A program made the position numbers and the translations under genes. Source: Novosphingobium sp. SG707 (GTDB taxonomy: Bacteria; Pseudomonadota; Alphaproteobacteria; Sphingomonadales; Sphingomonadaceae). Taken from it: a stretch of DNA of 64,000 bases. The notes under the pieces were generated by a model. That model was given only the letters and a program-made list of their open reading frames with translations, had not been told where the DNA came from and made no database searches. The first letter of the stretch is position 1, and every line of letters starts with the position of its first letter. Shown here one piece after another: positions 23,525-32,496 of the stretch. The DNA lies in the NCBI RefSeq assembly GCF_012275515.1, contig NZ_JAAZQL010000003.1:440833-504832 (forward strand), given 5' to 3'.

Positions 23525-25024
23525 ATGTGCAGCTACCTCATCAAAGTTGGTTCTACCTATCGGATCCGCCGCCCCGTCCCCAAGGACATTATCGCGCAGG
23601 GCCTCATCCTGACCGCCTCGGGCAAGCCCCGGACCGAGTGGAACATTACCCTCGACACCAAGGACCACGAGACAGCCAAGCGGCTGCGCGTCCCCCACAT
23701 TGTCGATACCGATCGGCAGATTGACGAAGCCCGCGCCAAGATGGGCCAAGGCGAGGAGCCTACCCCAAAAGACCCTGCTGCGCAGGCGCGTGAGCGCGAA
23801 GAGGCCGCTGCCATGGCTGCCCTTGCCGCCGAGAGCCAAGCGCGCCGAGAGGCTCGCGGAGGTCTTCGGACGCTGTTGCGCAAACGGCTGGCAACCAGCA
23901 CTGCTGCGCTAACCCCTGAAGAGGCCGCAGCCGTTGATTTGATCCGCGAGAGGGATGCCAAGATAGAAGAACTGACTGCTGCTATCGCCGTCATGGAGAA
24001 GGACAAGTACGGCCCAGCCTTTCAGGCCGAGCAAGCGAAAGCCGAGGCCCAGCGCAGGGCGGAGCAAGCAGCCCAACTGTTGCGGCCTTTTGCCCCTGCC
24101 GCGTCTATCACGCAACTGTATGAGCGTTATGCCCTGTCGGGATCGGCCAACCCCAAGACGGTCGCCAGATGGCGCAGTCGCGTGGCCAGCTTTGTTGAAC
24201 ACCTCGGCCATGATGATGTGACGCGAGTAAAGCGGGGCGACCTCAACAACTGGACCGCAGCGCTGATTGCCAAGGGGCTGGCCAAAAAGACGGTAGCAGA
24301 TGGCTACTTGTCCCCGGTGAAGGTGATCCTGGGCCTTGCCTATGATGATGAGCTTATACAGTCCAACCCCTCCAGTGGATTGAAGGTACGCGGCCCCTCG
24401 GCAGTCATGGTGCGTGACCGCGATTTGACCGACGATGAAGCCATCACGATCCTGCGCGGGTCGCTACAGCCTCAGTCTGAACGGCTCTCGCCGGAACACG
24501 CATTGGCCCGGCGGTGGGTGCCATGGCTTTGCGCCTATACGGGTGCATGGGTGGCAGAGATGACCCAACTGCGTGCTGGCGACATACGGCAGGAGCAAGG
24601 CGTGTGGGTTGTGCATGTGACGCCCGAGGCCGGATCAACCAAGGACGGCAAGGCCCGTCGTGTGCCCCTGCATCCCCATTTGATTGAACAGGGCATCACC
24701 GCACTGGCCAAGCCGGGCGATACCACGCCCCTGTTCTACCGCGAGGGCGCGGGCAACGAGGTGAACCCCGCCCCCAAGATCAGGGCTACCGACCTGAGCG
24801 ATTGGGTGCGGTCCTTGGGCGTGACGGACCCCAACGTGCAACCCAACCACGGCTGGCGGCACCGCTTCAAAACGCTGTCCCGCGTGGTGGGCATCCCCGA
24901 AGAACTGGCTGACCGCATCCAAGGCCACGCGCCCAAGCATCAGGGCGGCAAGTATGGCACGGGGGCTTTGCCTGTGGGCGTACTGCTGGCGGAGATTGAG
25001 AAGATGCCTCGGTATGAGGTATAA
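23525..25024 (+). CDS. int: Tyrosine recombinase/integrase with substituted catalytic Arg
   Basis: A 499-residue site-specific recombinase of the long, DUF6538-like type. It has an N-terminal domain (RIRRPVPKDI), an Ala/Glu/Arg-rich linker (about 80-190), a SAM-like core-binding domain (about 195-290), and a catalytic domain from about 300. Visible catalytic residues are a Lys in the TKDGKARRVP strand, H442 and R445 in HGWRHRF, H468 in GHAPKH, and Tyr477 in GKYGTG. The first catalytic Arg, expected in TGARxxEM, is Trp342 (TGAWVAEM; codon TGG at 24548-24550), one C-to-T change from CGG. The enzyme is therefore probably inactive. It starts 83 bases downstream of tRNA-Thr. Confidence 0.88.
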   Translation: MCSYLIKVGSTYRIRRPVPKDIIAQGLILTASGKPRTEWNITLDTKDHETAKRLRVPHIVDTDRQIDEARAKMGQGEEPTPKDPAAQAREREEAAAMAALAAESQARREARGGLRTLLRKRLATSTAALTPEEAAAVDLIRERDAKIEELTAAIAVMEKDKYGPAFQAEQAKAEAQRRAEQAAQLLRPFAPAASITQLYERYALSGSANPKTVARWRSRVASFVEHLGHDDVTRVKRGDLNNWTAALIAKGLAKKTVADGYLSPVKVILGLAYDDELIQSNPSSGLKVRGPSAVMVRDRDLTDDEAITILRGSLQPQSERLSPEHALARRWVPWLCAYTGAWVAEMTQLRAGDIRQEQGVWVVHVTPEAGSTKDGKARRVPLHPHLIEQGITALAKPGDTTPLFYREGAGNEVNPAPKIRATDLSDWVRSLGVTDPNVQPNHGWRHRFKTLSRVVGIPEELADRIQGHAPKHQGGKYGTGALPVGVLLAEIEKMPRYEV

Positions 25025-25105
25025 ATGCCTGTCGGGGGCGAACCGACATGGCTCCGAGTACCGGCGTAGTTGATTGCCCCCGGCCTTCTGATAATCATCA
25101 ACCCC

Positions 25106-25549
25106 ATGAACAGATGGCTTTATCTAGCGGGATTGGCTGCGGCCACATTGGCGGCTTTCGCAGTGCCTCTCAGTGTGTTCCTGCCGATGGGGGGCGTGAT
25201 GCGCCCGTTGACCTTTGTAGCTGCCACACCAGCAGTCTGCCTGTTCCTGCGTATCTTGTTTTCCCGTACCTACCGCGACAAGATCGACGCCATCAACATC
25301 GAGATGCGCGATGGGCAGCCAGCCTTTTCATTCCGATCTCGTAAGCCCCTGCTAGACCCGGAATGGGGAATGTTCGGTACTCGAACCGGGAGCCGTCCAG
25401 CGCAGGTCTTGCGTGCCGTGCTGTTTGTCGAGGCGGGCGTGACCATGCTGTTATCGCAAGGGCGTGCGGAGCTGGTCGGTTTGGTCATGGCAGGGCTGTT
25501 TGCCGCGATGCTTGTGACGATGCTCCAAATGGCGTCGGGCGAGGCATAG
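25106..25549 (+). CDS. Small island membrane protein, unknown function
   Basis: A 147-residue protein starting MNRWLYLAG at 25106. Two hydrophobic segments lie near the N-terminus (about 5-25 and 32-52), then a hydrophilic basic region (SRTYRDKIDA ... RSRKPLLDPEWGMFGTRTG), and one or two further hydrophobic segments (about 88-105 and 112-138). No domain recognised. It follows the integrase on the same strand and is convergent with the dioxygenase gene, with only 5 bases between stops. Confidence 0.6.
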   Translation: MNRWLYLAGLAAATLAAFAVPLSVFLPMGGVMRPLTFVAATPAVCLFLRILFSRTYRDKIDAINIEMRDGQPAFSFRSRKPLLDPEWGMFGTRTGSRPAQVLRAVLFVEAGVTMLLSQGRAELVGLVMAGLFAAMLVTMLQMASGEA

Positions 25550-25554
25550 GCCCG

Positions 25555-26250
25555 CTACACCCCCAGCCACTCCAGCCCGCCGGGCAGGGCATCGGCGCTG
25601 AAATCGACCTGTAGCACCCGGCGCCGGGCCGGTCGGCTGGCCGCTTCGGAGGCGTGCAGGATGGGCGTGGAGTAAGCCCAAACGTCCCCAGCCGAGGCGA
25701 GGCAGGCCATTGTGCCGCAGCGGGCAGCCAAGCCTTCCACCGCGTCCACCGGCACCCGGCCATGCCTGTGCGAACCCGGAGCAATCAGCAACGGGGCATT
25801 GGTCGCAGCCACATCGTCCAGATGCACCCGCAGCGTGACCATGCGGGCCAACAGGTCAAACGGCGGGGCGACATGGTGCAGCCTGGCCTTCACCGACCAC
25901 GGGCCGAAGCCCTCCACCTCCACCCGCTCGGCCACGCAGATGGTGCGGTCCTGATGCCATGCCAGCGACCAGTTGGTGCCCGCGCTCTTGTCGAACAGGA
26001 TGGCCCGCACCGCCTTGCCCTCGGCCCCCAAGGCGCGGCTGGCGACCATGCCGATGCAGCCTGCGGGGGCAAGGAAAGGACGCATGCCGGGCAGGTCGCT
26101 GATGCGGACACCGGCTTGCTCTGAGGGTAGCGAGGCTAACACGTCCAGCAGCGCGGGTAGGTCGTGGAGTGCAGCGCCCCGGAACAGTTGGGCGCCGTGG
26201 TCTGCGAGGGTGAGGGTGTCGAGGTTGGGACGTGTGGGGGTGCTAGTCAT
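25555..26250 (-). CDS. Phytanoyl-CoA dioxygenase family protein
   Basis: A 231-residue Fe(II)/2-oxoglutarate oxygenase of the PhyH family. The iron-binding HxD lies in AWHQDRT and the distal His is expected in GSHRHGRV, with the late Arg in a basic stretch (SRPARRRVLQVD). The substrate is unknown; family members hydroxylate lipids, amino acids and secondary metabolites. Its ATG overlaps the stop of the upstream exported-protein gene (ATGA), so the two are translated together. It sits inside the island remnant but has GC content and codon use like the chromosome. Confidence 0.8.
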   Translation of the reverse strand: MTSTPTRPNLDTLTLADHGAQLFRGAALHDLPALLDVLASLPSEQAGVRISDLPGMRPFLAPAGCIGMVASRALGAEGKAVRAILFDKSAGTNWSLAWHQDRTICVAERVEVEGFGPWSVKARLHHVAPPFDLLARMVTLRVHLDDVAATNAPLLIAPGSHRHGRVPVDAVEGLAARCGTMACLASAGDVWAYSTPILHASEAASRPARRRVLQVDFSADALPGGLEWLGV

Positions 26251-26717
26251 CGCTTGGGAAAGTGACCGTAGTAGCCAAACCCCTCGTTCCTGAGATCGTC
26301 GAGGGTCTTATCTTTCGAGCGGATGTAGGGCTTGGGTGGCGCCATGGCGGGGGTGCATTTTAAGGGCAGCTCGCCGCTAGCTCCTGTGCGGACCACGTTA
26401 AAGCCACCAGCTGTGTTGCGGCGCAGTCTCCACACACCATAGCGGGATTGCAGGTAGGTATGCTGCACGTTCAAGGCCGTGATGGTTTTGGCATCAATGC
26501 TTCCTTCCAAAACCTTCGCCACCTTGAGGTCAAGGAACCATGGCCAAGACATGATGATGCAGTCGTCGCATTCAGGCATGAGGCTGGGCACTTGGTCGAT
26601 CAGCTTGGCCCTTACCGCCACATCATAGCATGGCGGCGGAGCAGCCTCCTCTGCCGGATCATCGGCTGCCGATGCAGAGAGCAACAGGCTCAACAGTAAA
26701 GTTGGGGCGATGATCAT
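26247..26717 (-). CDS. Small exported protein, unknown function
   Basis: A 156-residue protein with an N-terminal signal peptide (hydrophobic residues 2-17, cleavage near SASAAD). The mature part has cysteines in PPPCYDV, ECDDC and LKCTPA, the last three forming a likely disulfide set, and a Trp/Tyr-rich middle (MSWPWFLDL, YLQSRYGVWRL). No family recognised. ATG at 26717 (MIIAPTLLLS) was chosen because it starts the signal peptide. It is translationally coupled to the PhyH dioxygenase downstream. Confidence 0.6.
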   Translation of the reverse strand: MIIAPTLLLSLLLSASAADDPAEEAAPPPCYDVAVRAKLIDQVPSLMPECDDCIIMSWPWFLDLKVAKVLEGSIDAKTITALNVQHTYLQSRYGVWRLRRNTAGGFNVVRTGASGELPLKCTPAMAPPKPYIRSKDKTLDDLRNEGFGYYGHFPKR

Positions 26718-26763
26718 AGGGTCAACATACTCTCGCCTCACCGGAATGCCAGAGGATGCAGGG

Positions 26764-27201
26764 CTAGTACCACCCCGCCCACACCAACGCCTCCCACAGG
26801 TCCGGCACCCGCTGCGCCGCCTGCCAGATGGCCTTGGTCGTCGTAGTATCCGCGCGACCCTCCGCCACCATCTTGTCGATATATTCTTTGGCAATATCGC
26901 CGAAGCTATTGGCCGTCTTGAATGCAGCTACCAGTTTATCATGCTTACGCTCAGCCAGTGGATCGCTTCCGGCTTCCAGTTTCCGTCTGGCATCGTCGCG
27001 CCTGCGCCTTGCGTCGGCAAGGCCGACCTCGGGATAGCGTCGCAGCGCCAGACGTTTCTGCTTGCCCATATGGCGATATTTATAACGCCATAGCTTCGAT
27101 CCATTGGGATTGATTTCGAGATAGAGGCCCCGGTCATCGGTGCATTGATAGGTCTTGTCCGCAGGATGTAGGTTGCGGATCTGGAGTTCCTTGAGCGCCA
27201 C
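26764..27201 (-). pseudogene. Truncated P4-type integrase
   Basis: Only about 145 residues remain of a protein normally near 400. The N-terminal arm-binding (DUF4102-like) domain is intact: QIRNLHPADKTYQ, DDRGLYLEINPNGSKLWRY, YPEVGLADARRRRDDAR, then the start of the core domain (SFGDIAKEYIDKMV). After TTTTK the frame runs into 22 unrelated residues and stops, so the whole catalytic domain is lost. A GTG at 27201 with AGGA eight bases upstream is the likely original start. It lies 217 bases from the tRNA-Leu 3' end and reads away from it, as in P4-like islands. Confidence 0.85.
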
Positions 27202-27254
27202 GGCAAAGTTCCTCGACAGGTTCGGGAACTGCCTGACCGGGCAATCAGAGGGCC

Positions 27255-27314
27255 ATGGTGCCATCAGATTCAGGGTGGTGCCATCTGGCCCCCCTTATGG
27301 CACCATATGGCCCC
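27255..27314. repeat. Arm-site-like iterated motif near tRNA-Leu
   Basis: Three copies of a 9-10 base motif: ATGGTGCCAT (27255-27264), TGGTGCCAT (27276-27284), and the inverted ATGGCACCAT (27297-27306), plus a repeated CCATCTGGCCCC / CCATATGGCCCC. They lie between the tRNA-Leu 3' end and the truncated integrase start, where lambda-type integrases place their arm-binding sites. Binding is inference. Confidence 0.55.
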
Positions 27315-27418
27315 AGACTGCCTGAAATAGCCTGACACGCCCCGGGAGTGGTGAAGCTCAAAAATCGCAGATTTTCGGGGGTTTGTCGATCCTCCCGACC
27401 GCTGGCCGGGAGTGCAAA

Positions 27419-27505
27419 TGGTGCCCAGGAGAGGACTCGAACCTCCACGCCCTTGCGAGCGCTAGCACCTGAAGCTAGTGCGTCTACCAATTCCGCCACC
27501 TGGGC
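27419..27505 (-). tRNA. tRNA-Leu (CAG)
   Basis: An 87-nt tRNA with the long variable arm of tRNA-Leu (GCGCTCGCAAGGGCGT region), acceptor stem GCCCAGG/CCTGGGC, anticodon loop TTCAGGT giving CAG, and an encoded CCA. It is on the minus strand, so its 3' end faces the island. A truncated P4-type integrase lies just beyond. Confidence 0.95.
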
Positions 27506-27571
27506 ACATTTGCTTTTTGGCGCCGAGGCTTAGCGTCCTTTCGGTTGCTGCCCGCGCCGGGTAGGACCGCG

Positions 27572-27600
27572 CCTCTAAGCGGACCTTCGAATCCTGTCAA
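27572..27600 (-). promoter_or_regulatory. Candidate tRNA-Leu promoter
   Basis: On the minus strand TTGACA (27600-27595) and TAGAGG (27577-27572) with a 17-base spacer, about 70 bases before the tRNA, and an AT-rich stretch just upstream. The rest of 27507-27730 shows no gene. Confidence 0.45.
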
Positions 27601-27730
27601 CGCAAAAAGATCATTTTTTTCGCGAAACTGAAAAGTTTTTTTGGGCGGCGTGGATTTGCCCTTCCGGCCCGATTGCGCCGCGCCGCCCGCCATACCATCT
27701 TAAACGAGCCTAATTGCTGGAGTTGCGGCC

Positions 27731-28648
27731 ATGAGTGACATTTTGCGCGATGCCCTGGTGGCGGTCACGGGCGGGAGCGGGTTTGTCGGGGGGCATCTGG
27801 CCCATGCCCTGCTGCGCTGCGGGGCGCGTTTGCGAATCGTCAGCCGCCACCTGGAAAAGGCGTGGATGATTCGAGGGCTTGGCGATCCGGGGCAGGTGGA
27901 ATTTGCCCGTGCGGACCTGCGTGACGGGGCCGCCGTGGCGCGGGCGCTGTCGGGGGCGGACGCGGTGGTCAATCTAGTGGGGCTGTTTTCCGGGCCGCTG
28001 GATGCGGTGCAGGGGCGTGGGGTGGAAAGCCTCGCCCGCGCCGCGCACCAGGCCGGAGCGCGCGCCTTTGTCCATGTTTCGGCCATTGGCGCCGATGCGG
28101 CCTCACCCGTGCCCTATGCCAGCAGCAAGGCGGCGGGCGAGGAGGCTGTGCGCAAAGGCTTTGCGGGCGCCACGATCCTGCGCCCCAGCGTGATCTTTGG
28201 GCAGGATGACAATTTCCTCAATATGTTTGCGCGGATGATGGGGATGCTGAAGGCTCTGCCTGTGCCCGCGCTGTTGCCGGTGTTTGTGCCGGATGGGCTG
28301 CTGCAACCGGTGCTGGTGGACGATGTTGCGCGGGCGATTGTGGCGGCTCTGGGCGATCCAAAGCGGCATGGCGGCCAGACCTATGAACTGGGCGGGCCGG
28401 AGGTGGTGACCATGCTGGAGCTGAACCGGCGCATTGCGAGGGCAGTTGGCGGCGGCATTCACCTGCTGCCGATGCCCGATCTGGCGGCGCGGATATTCGC
28501 CGCCCTTCCCGGCACGCCGATTTCGGCCGATCAGATCGCCCTGCTCAAGGCGGGCAGCGTGGTGGCCGATGGCGCGCAGGGCTTTGCCGCGCTGGGCCTA
28601 TCCCCGCATCCGATGGGCCTCTATCTCGACCGCTGGTTCAGGCCATAG
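27731..28648 (+). CDS. Complex I NDUFA9-family NAD(P)-binding protein
   Basis: A 305-residue atypical short-chain dehydrogenase with an N-terminal Rossmann motif VTGGSGFVGGHLA (residues 12-24). The later HVSAIGAD and YASSKAAGE segments carry a YxxxK-like motif. It matches the NDUFA9/NAD-dependent epimerase group. In alphaproteobacteria such proteins are described as complex I accessory-subunit homologues or sugar epimerases; the exact substrate here is unknown. Its 3' end overlaps the M23 gene on the other strand by 11 bases. Confidence 0.82.
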   Translation: MSDILRDALVAVTGGSGFVGGHLAHALLRCGARLRIVSRHLEKAWMIRGLGDPGQVEFARADLRDGAAVARALSGADAVVNLVGLFSGPLDAVQGRGVESLARAAHQAGARAFVHVSAIGADAASPVPYASSKAAGEEAVRKGFAGATILRPSVIFGQDDNFLNMFARMMGMLKALPVPALLPVFVPDGLLQPVLVDDVARAIVAALGDPKRHGGQTYELGGPEVVTMLELNRRIARAVGGGIHLLPMPDLAARIFAALPGTPISADQIALLKAGSVVADGAQGFAALGLSPHPMGLYLDRWFRP

Positions 28649-29474
28649 GTCCGGCAAACAGCATCGGGTCCAGCCGCGCCTCGCGCCAGCGCATCCCCCA
28701 ATGCAGATGCGGCCCCGTCGCGCGCCCGGTCATGCCGACCTTGCCGATGGGCTGGGTCTGGCTCACCCGTTCGCCCTCGCGCACCAGCAGTTCGCTGGAA
28801 TGCAGAAAGGCGCTGACCAGTCCCATGCCATGGTCGATCATCAACAGATTGCCCTCTAGCGTGAAGGGCTTTTCCGCGGCCAGCACGACCACCCCATCGG
28901 CGGGGGCCAGATAGGGCGTGCCCGCAGGCATGGCGACATCGCTGCCCGAATGATAGGCGCCCGGCGTACCGCGATAGACGCGCTGCGATCCGAAGAGGCC
29001 GGAAATTCGGCCCTTGACCGGCCAGAGGAAGGGTTGCCGCCAGCCCTCGGACAAAGCCCCTGCATGGCGCGCGGCATCGATCCGCGCCACTTCCTCGGCG
29101 CGAATGCGGGCATATTCGCCCTCGGGAATGGCGGGCGGACGGAAGGGCGCGTTAACCTGCTCGATCCGCCATGCGCGCGGGGCAATGTCCAGCCCCAGCA
29201 CGGCCTGCGTCCCACCCGGCGCCGATGCGGTCAGTTTGGCCACCGGCCCCGCATCGCGGTCAAAGGCGACCAGAAAGCGGCCGAAAAGATCGGTGGGCAG
29301 CGGTGCGCCGTCGAGCGCCACCTGCCACCCCTTGGGCGCCTGACCCTGCGCCCATCCGCCTTGCGTGGTTTCGCCGCGCGGAAAGGTGATCGGGCCAACG
29401 TCGAGCGAAAAGCCATAAGCCGCCGCCGGGGCCAGCGAGGCCAGCCCGCCCAGCACCATGCGGCGTGTTATCAC
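28638..29474 (-). CDS. M23-family peptidoglycan endopeptidase with twin-arginine signal
   Basis: A 278-residue protein. The N-terminus ITRRMVLGGLASLAPAAAYG looks like a twin-arginine export signal (TRRMVLGG). The C-terminal LytM domain has the full metal set: AYHSGSDVA (HxxxD) and HLHWGM (HxH), so it should be active, unlike the EnvC-like protein at the window start. The GTG at 29474 overlaps the DUF2093 gene stop (GTGA), and the signal peptide supports this start. It probably cuts peptide cross-links in peptidoglycan. Confidence 0.85.
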   Translation of the reverse strand: MITRRMVLGGLASLAPAAAYGFSLDVGPITFPRGETTQGGWAQGQAPKGWQVALDGAPLPTDLFGRFLVAFDRDAGPVAKLTASAPGGTQAVLGLDIAPRAWRIEQVNAPFRPPAIPEGEYARIRAEEVARIDAARHAGALSEGWRQPFLWPVKGRISGLFGSQRVYRGTPGAYHSGSDVAMPAGTPYLAPADGVVVLAAEKPFTLEGNLLMIDHGMGLVSAFLHSSELLVREGERVSQTQPIGKVGMTGRATGPHLHWGMRWREARLDPMLFAGPMA

Positions 29475-29671
29475 TGGCCCAGCAAACGCTTCGTCGCCAG
29501 TTCGGGCGTGGCATAGGCTTCCTGGTGCTCGACGCTCCAATAGCGCAGCGACTCAAGCGCAATCGCCTCGCCCGAGACGGCGCAGACGACATGGTTGCCG
29601 CGCGAGAGCATGGTGAAACCATTGGGTTCATAGCGCAGCACCGCCGCGCGATCCGGGGAATTCATCAACAT
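29471..29671 (-). CDS. DUF2093 protein
   Basis: A 66-residue alphaproteobacterial protein of the DUF2093 family, with the typical middle RYEPNGFTMLSRGNHVVCAVSG and SLRYWSVEHQEAYATPE. The function is unknown. The gene follows xseA by 18 bases and overlaps the M23 gene, so xseA-DUF2093-M23 are probably one transcript. Confidence 0.82.
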   Translation of the reverse strand: MLMNSPDRAAVLRYEPNGFTMLSRGNHVVCAVSGEAIALESLRYWSVEHQEAYATPELATKRLLGQ

Positions 29672-29689
29672 GGACCCTTTATAGCACGA

Positions 29690-31177
29690 TCAGCCGAACA
29701 AATCATCCTGCGCGGATGGCGGCGATTTGGCGCGGGGCGCGGGGGCGGGGCGTTTTGCCGCAGGTTCGGGCGCAGAGGGTGGCACATCGCCGGGCGCCAC
29801 CTCCAGCAAACCATCGCGGAAATGCAGCGTCAGATGGCTTTCCCCCGCCGCCGCCGCGCGGTTGGTCAGGGTGCGGCCATCGGGCGCGGTCACGCGGACA
29901 TAGCCGCGCGCCAGCACATTGTCCGGGTTCAAACTGGTCATGATCCGCGCCACGCCGTCCAGCCTTTGCCGGTCATGGCGCAGACGCTGGGCCAGCATGG
30001 CCGGGTTGAGACGCTGGGCCGACAGCCGCGCCTCGGCATGGCGCAGGCGGGCCTGCAACAGGCCCGGCGTCAGCGGCCCGGCGGCGCGCTGCAACCGCAT
30101 CCCCGCCTTTTGCGCCACATTGCCCAGCGCGCGGCGCAGGCGTTCGCTTGCTTCGTCCAAAGCCTGCGCCTTGGCCGCGATCAGTTCTTCGGGTGTGGGC
30201 AGGCGCTGCGCCCGCGCCTCCAGCCTTTCGCGGCCCAGCACCACCGGTCGCACCACCGCGCGGCGCGAACGCAGCCCCAGATCGCCGACAAAGGCGCGCA
30301 ATTCCTCGCGCACCGGCACCGCCATTTCGGCCGCCGCCGTGGGCGTGGGCGCACGCATATCGGCGGCAAAATCGGCCAGAGTCGTGTCCGTTTCATGCCC
30401 CACGGCCGAAATCACCGGAATCGAACATTCCGCAATCGCGCGGACGACGATTTCTTCATTGAACGACCACAGATCCTCGATCGACCCGCCCCCGCGCCCG
30501 ACGATCAGCACATCGGGACGCGGTATCGGCCCATCAGGGGCCAGCGCTGAAAAACCGCGCACCGCCGCCGCCACCTGCTCGGCCGCGCCATTGCCCTGTA
30601 CCAGCACCGGCCAGAGGATCACCCGCGACGGGAAACGGTCGGCCAGACGGTGCAGAATATCGCGAATCACCGCGCCCGTGGGGCTGGTCACCACCCCGAT
30701 CACGCGGGGCAAAAACGGCAGACGGCGCTTGCGGCGCGGATCAAACAGGCCCTCGGCCTCCAGCCGCGCCTTGGTTTTCTCCAGCAGGGCCAGCAAAGCG
30801 CCTTCGCCCGCGATTTCCATCCGGTCGATCACGATCTGATAATTGGAGCGGCCCGGATAGGTGGTCAGCTTGCCGGTGGCGATCACCTCGACGCCATCCT
30901 CGGGCCGGAAACCCAGCCGGGCGACATTACCCTTCCACATTACCCCGTCCAGCCGCGCCCCTTCGTCCTTCAACGAGAGGTAGAGATGGCCCGATGCCGC
31001 GCGCTTTACCCCCGACAATTCGCCCCGCACGCGCACGAAAGCGAAACGATCCTCCACCGTTCGCTTCAAAATCGCGGAAATCTCGCTGATCGAGAGGGGT
31101 TCCGCGTTGTCGCCGCGCGCGGCTTTCGCTACGAGCCCGCCGGAGAGATCATCATCGGAATCGAAAGAGGCAGGCAT
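29690..31177 (-). CDS. xseA: Exodeoxyribonuclease VII large subunit
   Basis: A 495-residue subunit of the ssDNA exonuclease. An N-terminal OB fold (about 22-120; [26 protein letters not shown]) is followed by the catalytic XseA domain ([42 protein letters not shown]) and a C-terminal coiled-coil rich region. Residues at the end ([18 protein letters not shown]) are low complexity. ATG at 31177 is chosen; it overlaps the purD start on the opposite strand within CATG. The small subunit gene xseB is not in the window. Confidence 0.95.
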   Translation of the reverse strand: MPASFDSDDDLSGGLVAKAARGDNAEPLSISEISAILKRTVEDRFAFVRVRGELSGVKRAASGHLYLSLKDEGARLDGVMWKGNVARLGFRPEDGVEVIATGKLTTYPGRSNYQIVIDRMEIAGEGALLALLEKTKARLEAEGLFDPRRKRRLPFLPRVIGVVTSPTGAVIRDILHRLADRFPSRVILWPVLVQGNGAAEQVAAAVRGFSALAPDGPIPRPDVLIVGRGGGSIEDLWSFNEEIVVRAIAECSIPVISAVGHETDTTLADFAADMRAPTPTAAAEMAVPVREELRAFVGDLGLRSRRAVVRPVVLGRERLEARAQRLPTPEELIAAKAQALDEASERLRRALGNVAQKAGMRLQRAAGPLTPGLLQARLRHAEARLSAQRLNPAMLAQRLRHDRQRLDGVARIMTSLNPDNVLARGYVRVTAPDGRTLTNRAAAAGESHLTLHFRDGLLEVAPGDVPPSAPEPAAKRPAPAPRAKSPPSAQDDLFG

Positions 31178-32456
31178 GAATATCCTTTTGCTGGGTTCGG
31201 GCGGGCGCGAACATGCTCTGGCGTGGCGTCTATCGCAATCCTCGCTTCTGGCAAACGGTGGAAAGCTTTTTGCCGCGCCGGGCAATCCGGGCATCGGCGA
31301 ACATGCCGAACTGGTCTCGCTCGATGCGGGCGATCATGACGCCGTTCTGGCCTTTTGCGAGGAACAGCGGATCGGTTTCGTCGTGGTCGGGCCTGAGGCG
31401 CCGCTGGTCGACGGGCTGGGCGATGCGCTGCGCGGGGCGGGTGTGCCGGTGTTCGGGCCGAACAAGGACGCGGCCCAGCTTGAAGGCTCCAAGGGCTTTA
31501 CCAAGGATCTGTGTTCGCGGGCCAAAATCCCCACCGCCGGATACCAGCGCGTGACCTCGCTTGAACAGGCGCTTTCCGTGCTGGACCAGTTCGGCGCGCC
31601 GGTGGTGGTCAAGGCCGACGGTCTGGCCGCGGGCAAGGGCGTGACCGTGGCGATGACCATGGACGAGGCGCAGGAGGCGGTGCGCGACATTTTCGCGGGT
31701 CGTTTCGGTGACGCCGAGGCCGTGATCGAGGAATTCATGGAGGGCGAGGAGGCTTCCTTCTTCGCTCTCACCGATGGCGCGACCATCGTGCCTTTTGCAT
31801 CGGCGCAGGATCACAAGCGCGTGGGCGATGGCGACACCGGCCCGAACACCGGCGGCATGGGCGCCTATTCGCCCGCCCCGGTGCTGACCGCCGAGCTGCA
31901 GGCCGAGGTGATGACCCGCATCATCGCCCCCACGGTCAAGACGCTGGCGGACGAGGGCATGGCCTATTCGGGCGTGCTGTTTGCCGGGTTGATGCTGACG
32001 CGCGAAGGGCCCAAGCTGATCGAATATAACGCCCGCTTCGGCGATCCGGAATGCCAGGTCATGCTCTCGCGCCTGACCAGCGATCTGGGCGAATTGCTCT
32101 ATGCCTGCGCCACGGACCGGCTGGGCAGCATTCCCGCGCCGCAATTTTCCGATGATACCGCGCTGACCGTGGTGATGGCTGCCGATGGCTATCCCGGCAC
32201 GCCGAAAAAGGGCGGCGCGATTGAAGGGATCGAGGCCGCGCAGGCCGATGGCGCCAAGGTCTTTCATGCGGGCACGGCCATGGCCGATGGCGCGCTGGTG
32301 GCCGCAGGCGGGCGCGTTTTGAACGTGACGGCGCGCGGGGCCAATGTGACCGCCGCGCAGGCCGCCGCCTATGCCGCCGTCGATGCGATCGAGGCGCCCG
32401 AACTGTTCTGCCGCCGCGACATCGGCTGGCGCGAAGTGGCGCGTGAGGCCGAATAA
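31176..32456 (+). CDS. purD: Phosphoribosylamine-glycine ligase
   Basis: A 426-residue ATP-grasp enzyme that makes glycinamide ribonucleotide in purine synthesis. It starts [16 protein letters not shown] (phosphate-binding), with [23 protein letters not shown] and [17 protein letters not shown] of the ATP-grasp core, and FGDPECQ. ATG at 31176 is set by the family N-terminus and an upstream GAAAGAGG. Its start codon overlaps that of divergent xseA by two bases, so no intergenic DNA separates them. Confidence 0.97.
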   Translation: MNILLLGSGGREHALAWRLSQSSLLANGGKLFAAPGNPGIGEHAELVSLDAGDHDAVLAFCEEQRIGFVVVGPEAPLVDGLGDALRGAGVPVFGPNKDAAQLEGSKGFTKDLCSRAKIPTAGYQRVTSLEQALSVLDQFGAPVVVKADGLAAGKGVTVAMTMDEAQEAVRDIFAGRFGDAEAVIEEFMEGEEASFFALTDGATIVPFASAQDHKRVGDGDTGPNTGGMGAYSPAPVLTAELQAEVMTRIIAPTVKTLADEGMAYSGVLFAGLMLTREGPKLIEYNARFGDPECQVMLSRLTSDLGELLYACATDRLGSIPAPQFSDDTALTVVMAADGYPGTPKKGGAIEGIEAAQADGAKVFHAGTAMADGALVAAGGRVLNVTARGANVTAAQAAAYAAVDAIEAPELFCRRDIGWREVAREAE

Positions 32457-32465
32457 GGCGCTTTA

Positions 32466-32489
32466 CCGGGAGCGTTACGGCGCTCCCGG
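32466..32489. terminator. Hairpin between convergent purD and small-protein gene
   Basis: CCGGGAGCG-TTACGG-CGCTCCCGG, a 9-bp perfect stem 9 bases after the purD stop. No T-run follows on either strand, so it is a 3'-end hairpin rather than a textbook intrinsic terminator. Confidence 0.5.
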
Positions 32490-32496
32490 CGCGGAT

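Larger units (their letters stand above)
23443..27418. mobile_element. Composite genomic-island remnant between tRNA-Thr and tRNA-Leu
   Basis: About 4 kb bounded on both sides by tRNA 3' ends that face inward. The left part (integrase at 23525, small membrane protein) abuts tRNA-Thr; the right end (truncated P4-type integrase at 26764-27201 plus arm-site-like repeats) abuts tRNA-Leu. This fits two independent tRNA-targeted elements that have decayed and been joined by deletion, with a likely junction near 26833. No transposase, relaxase or phage structural gene remains. I could not find a second copy of either tRNA 3' end, so the exact borders are unknown. Confidence 0.7.

Noticed and set aside
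23443..27418. Direct repeat of the tRNA-Thr 3' end marking the island's far border
   Set aside because: No second copy of CAGCAGCACCA or a close variant was found before tRNA-Leu, so the right border of the tRNA-Thr element is not defined.
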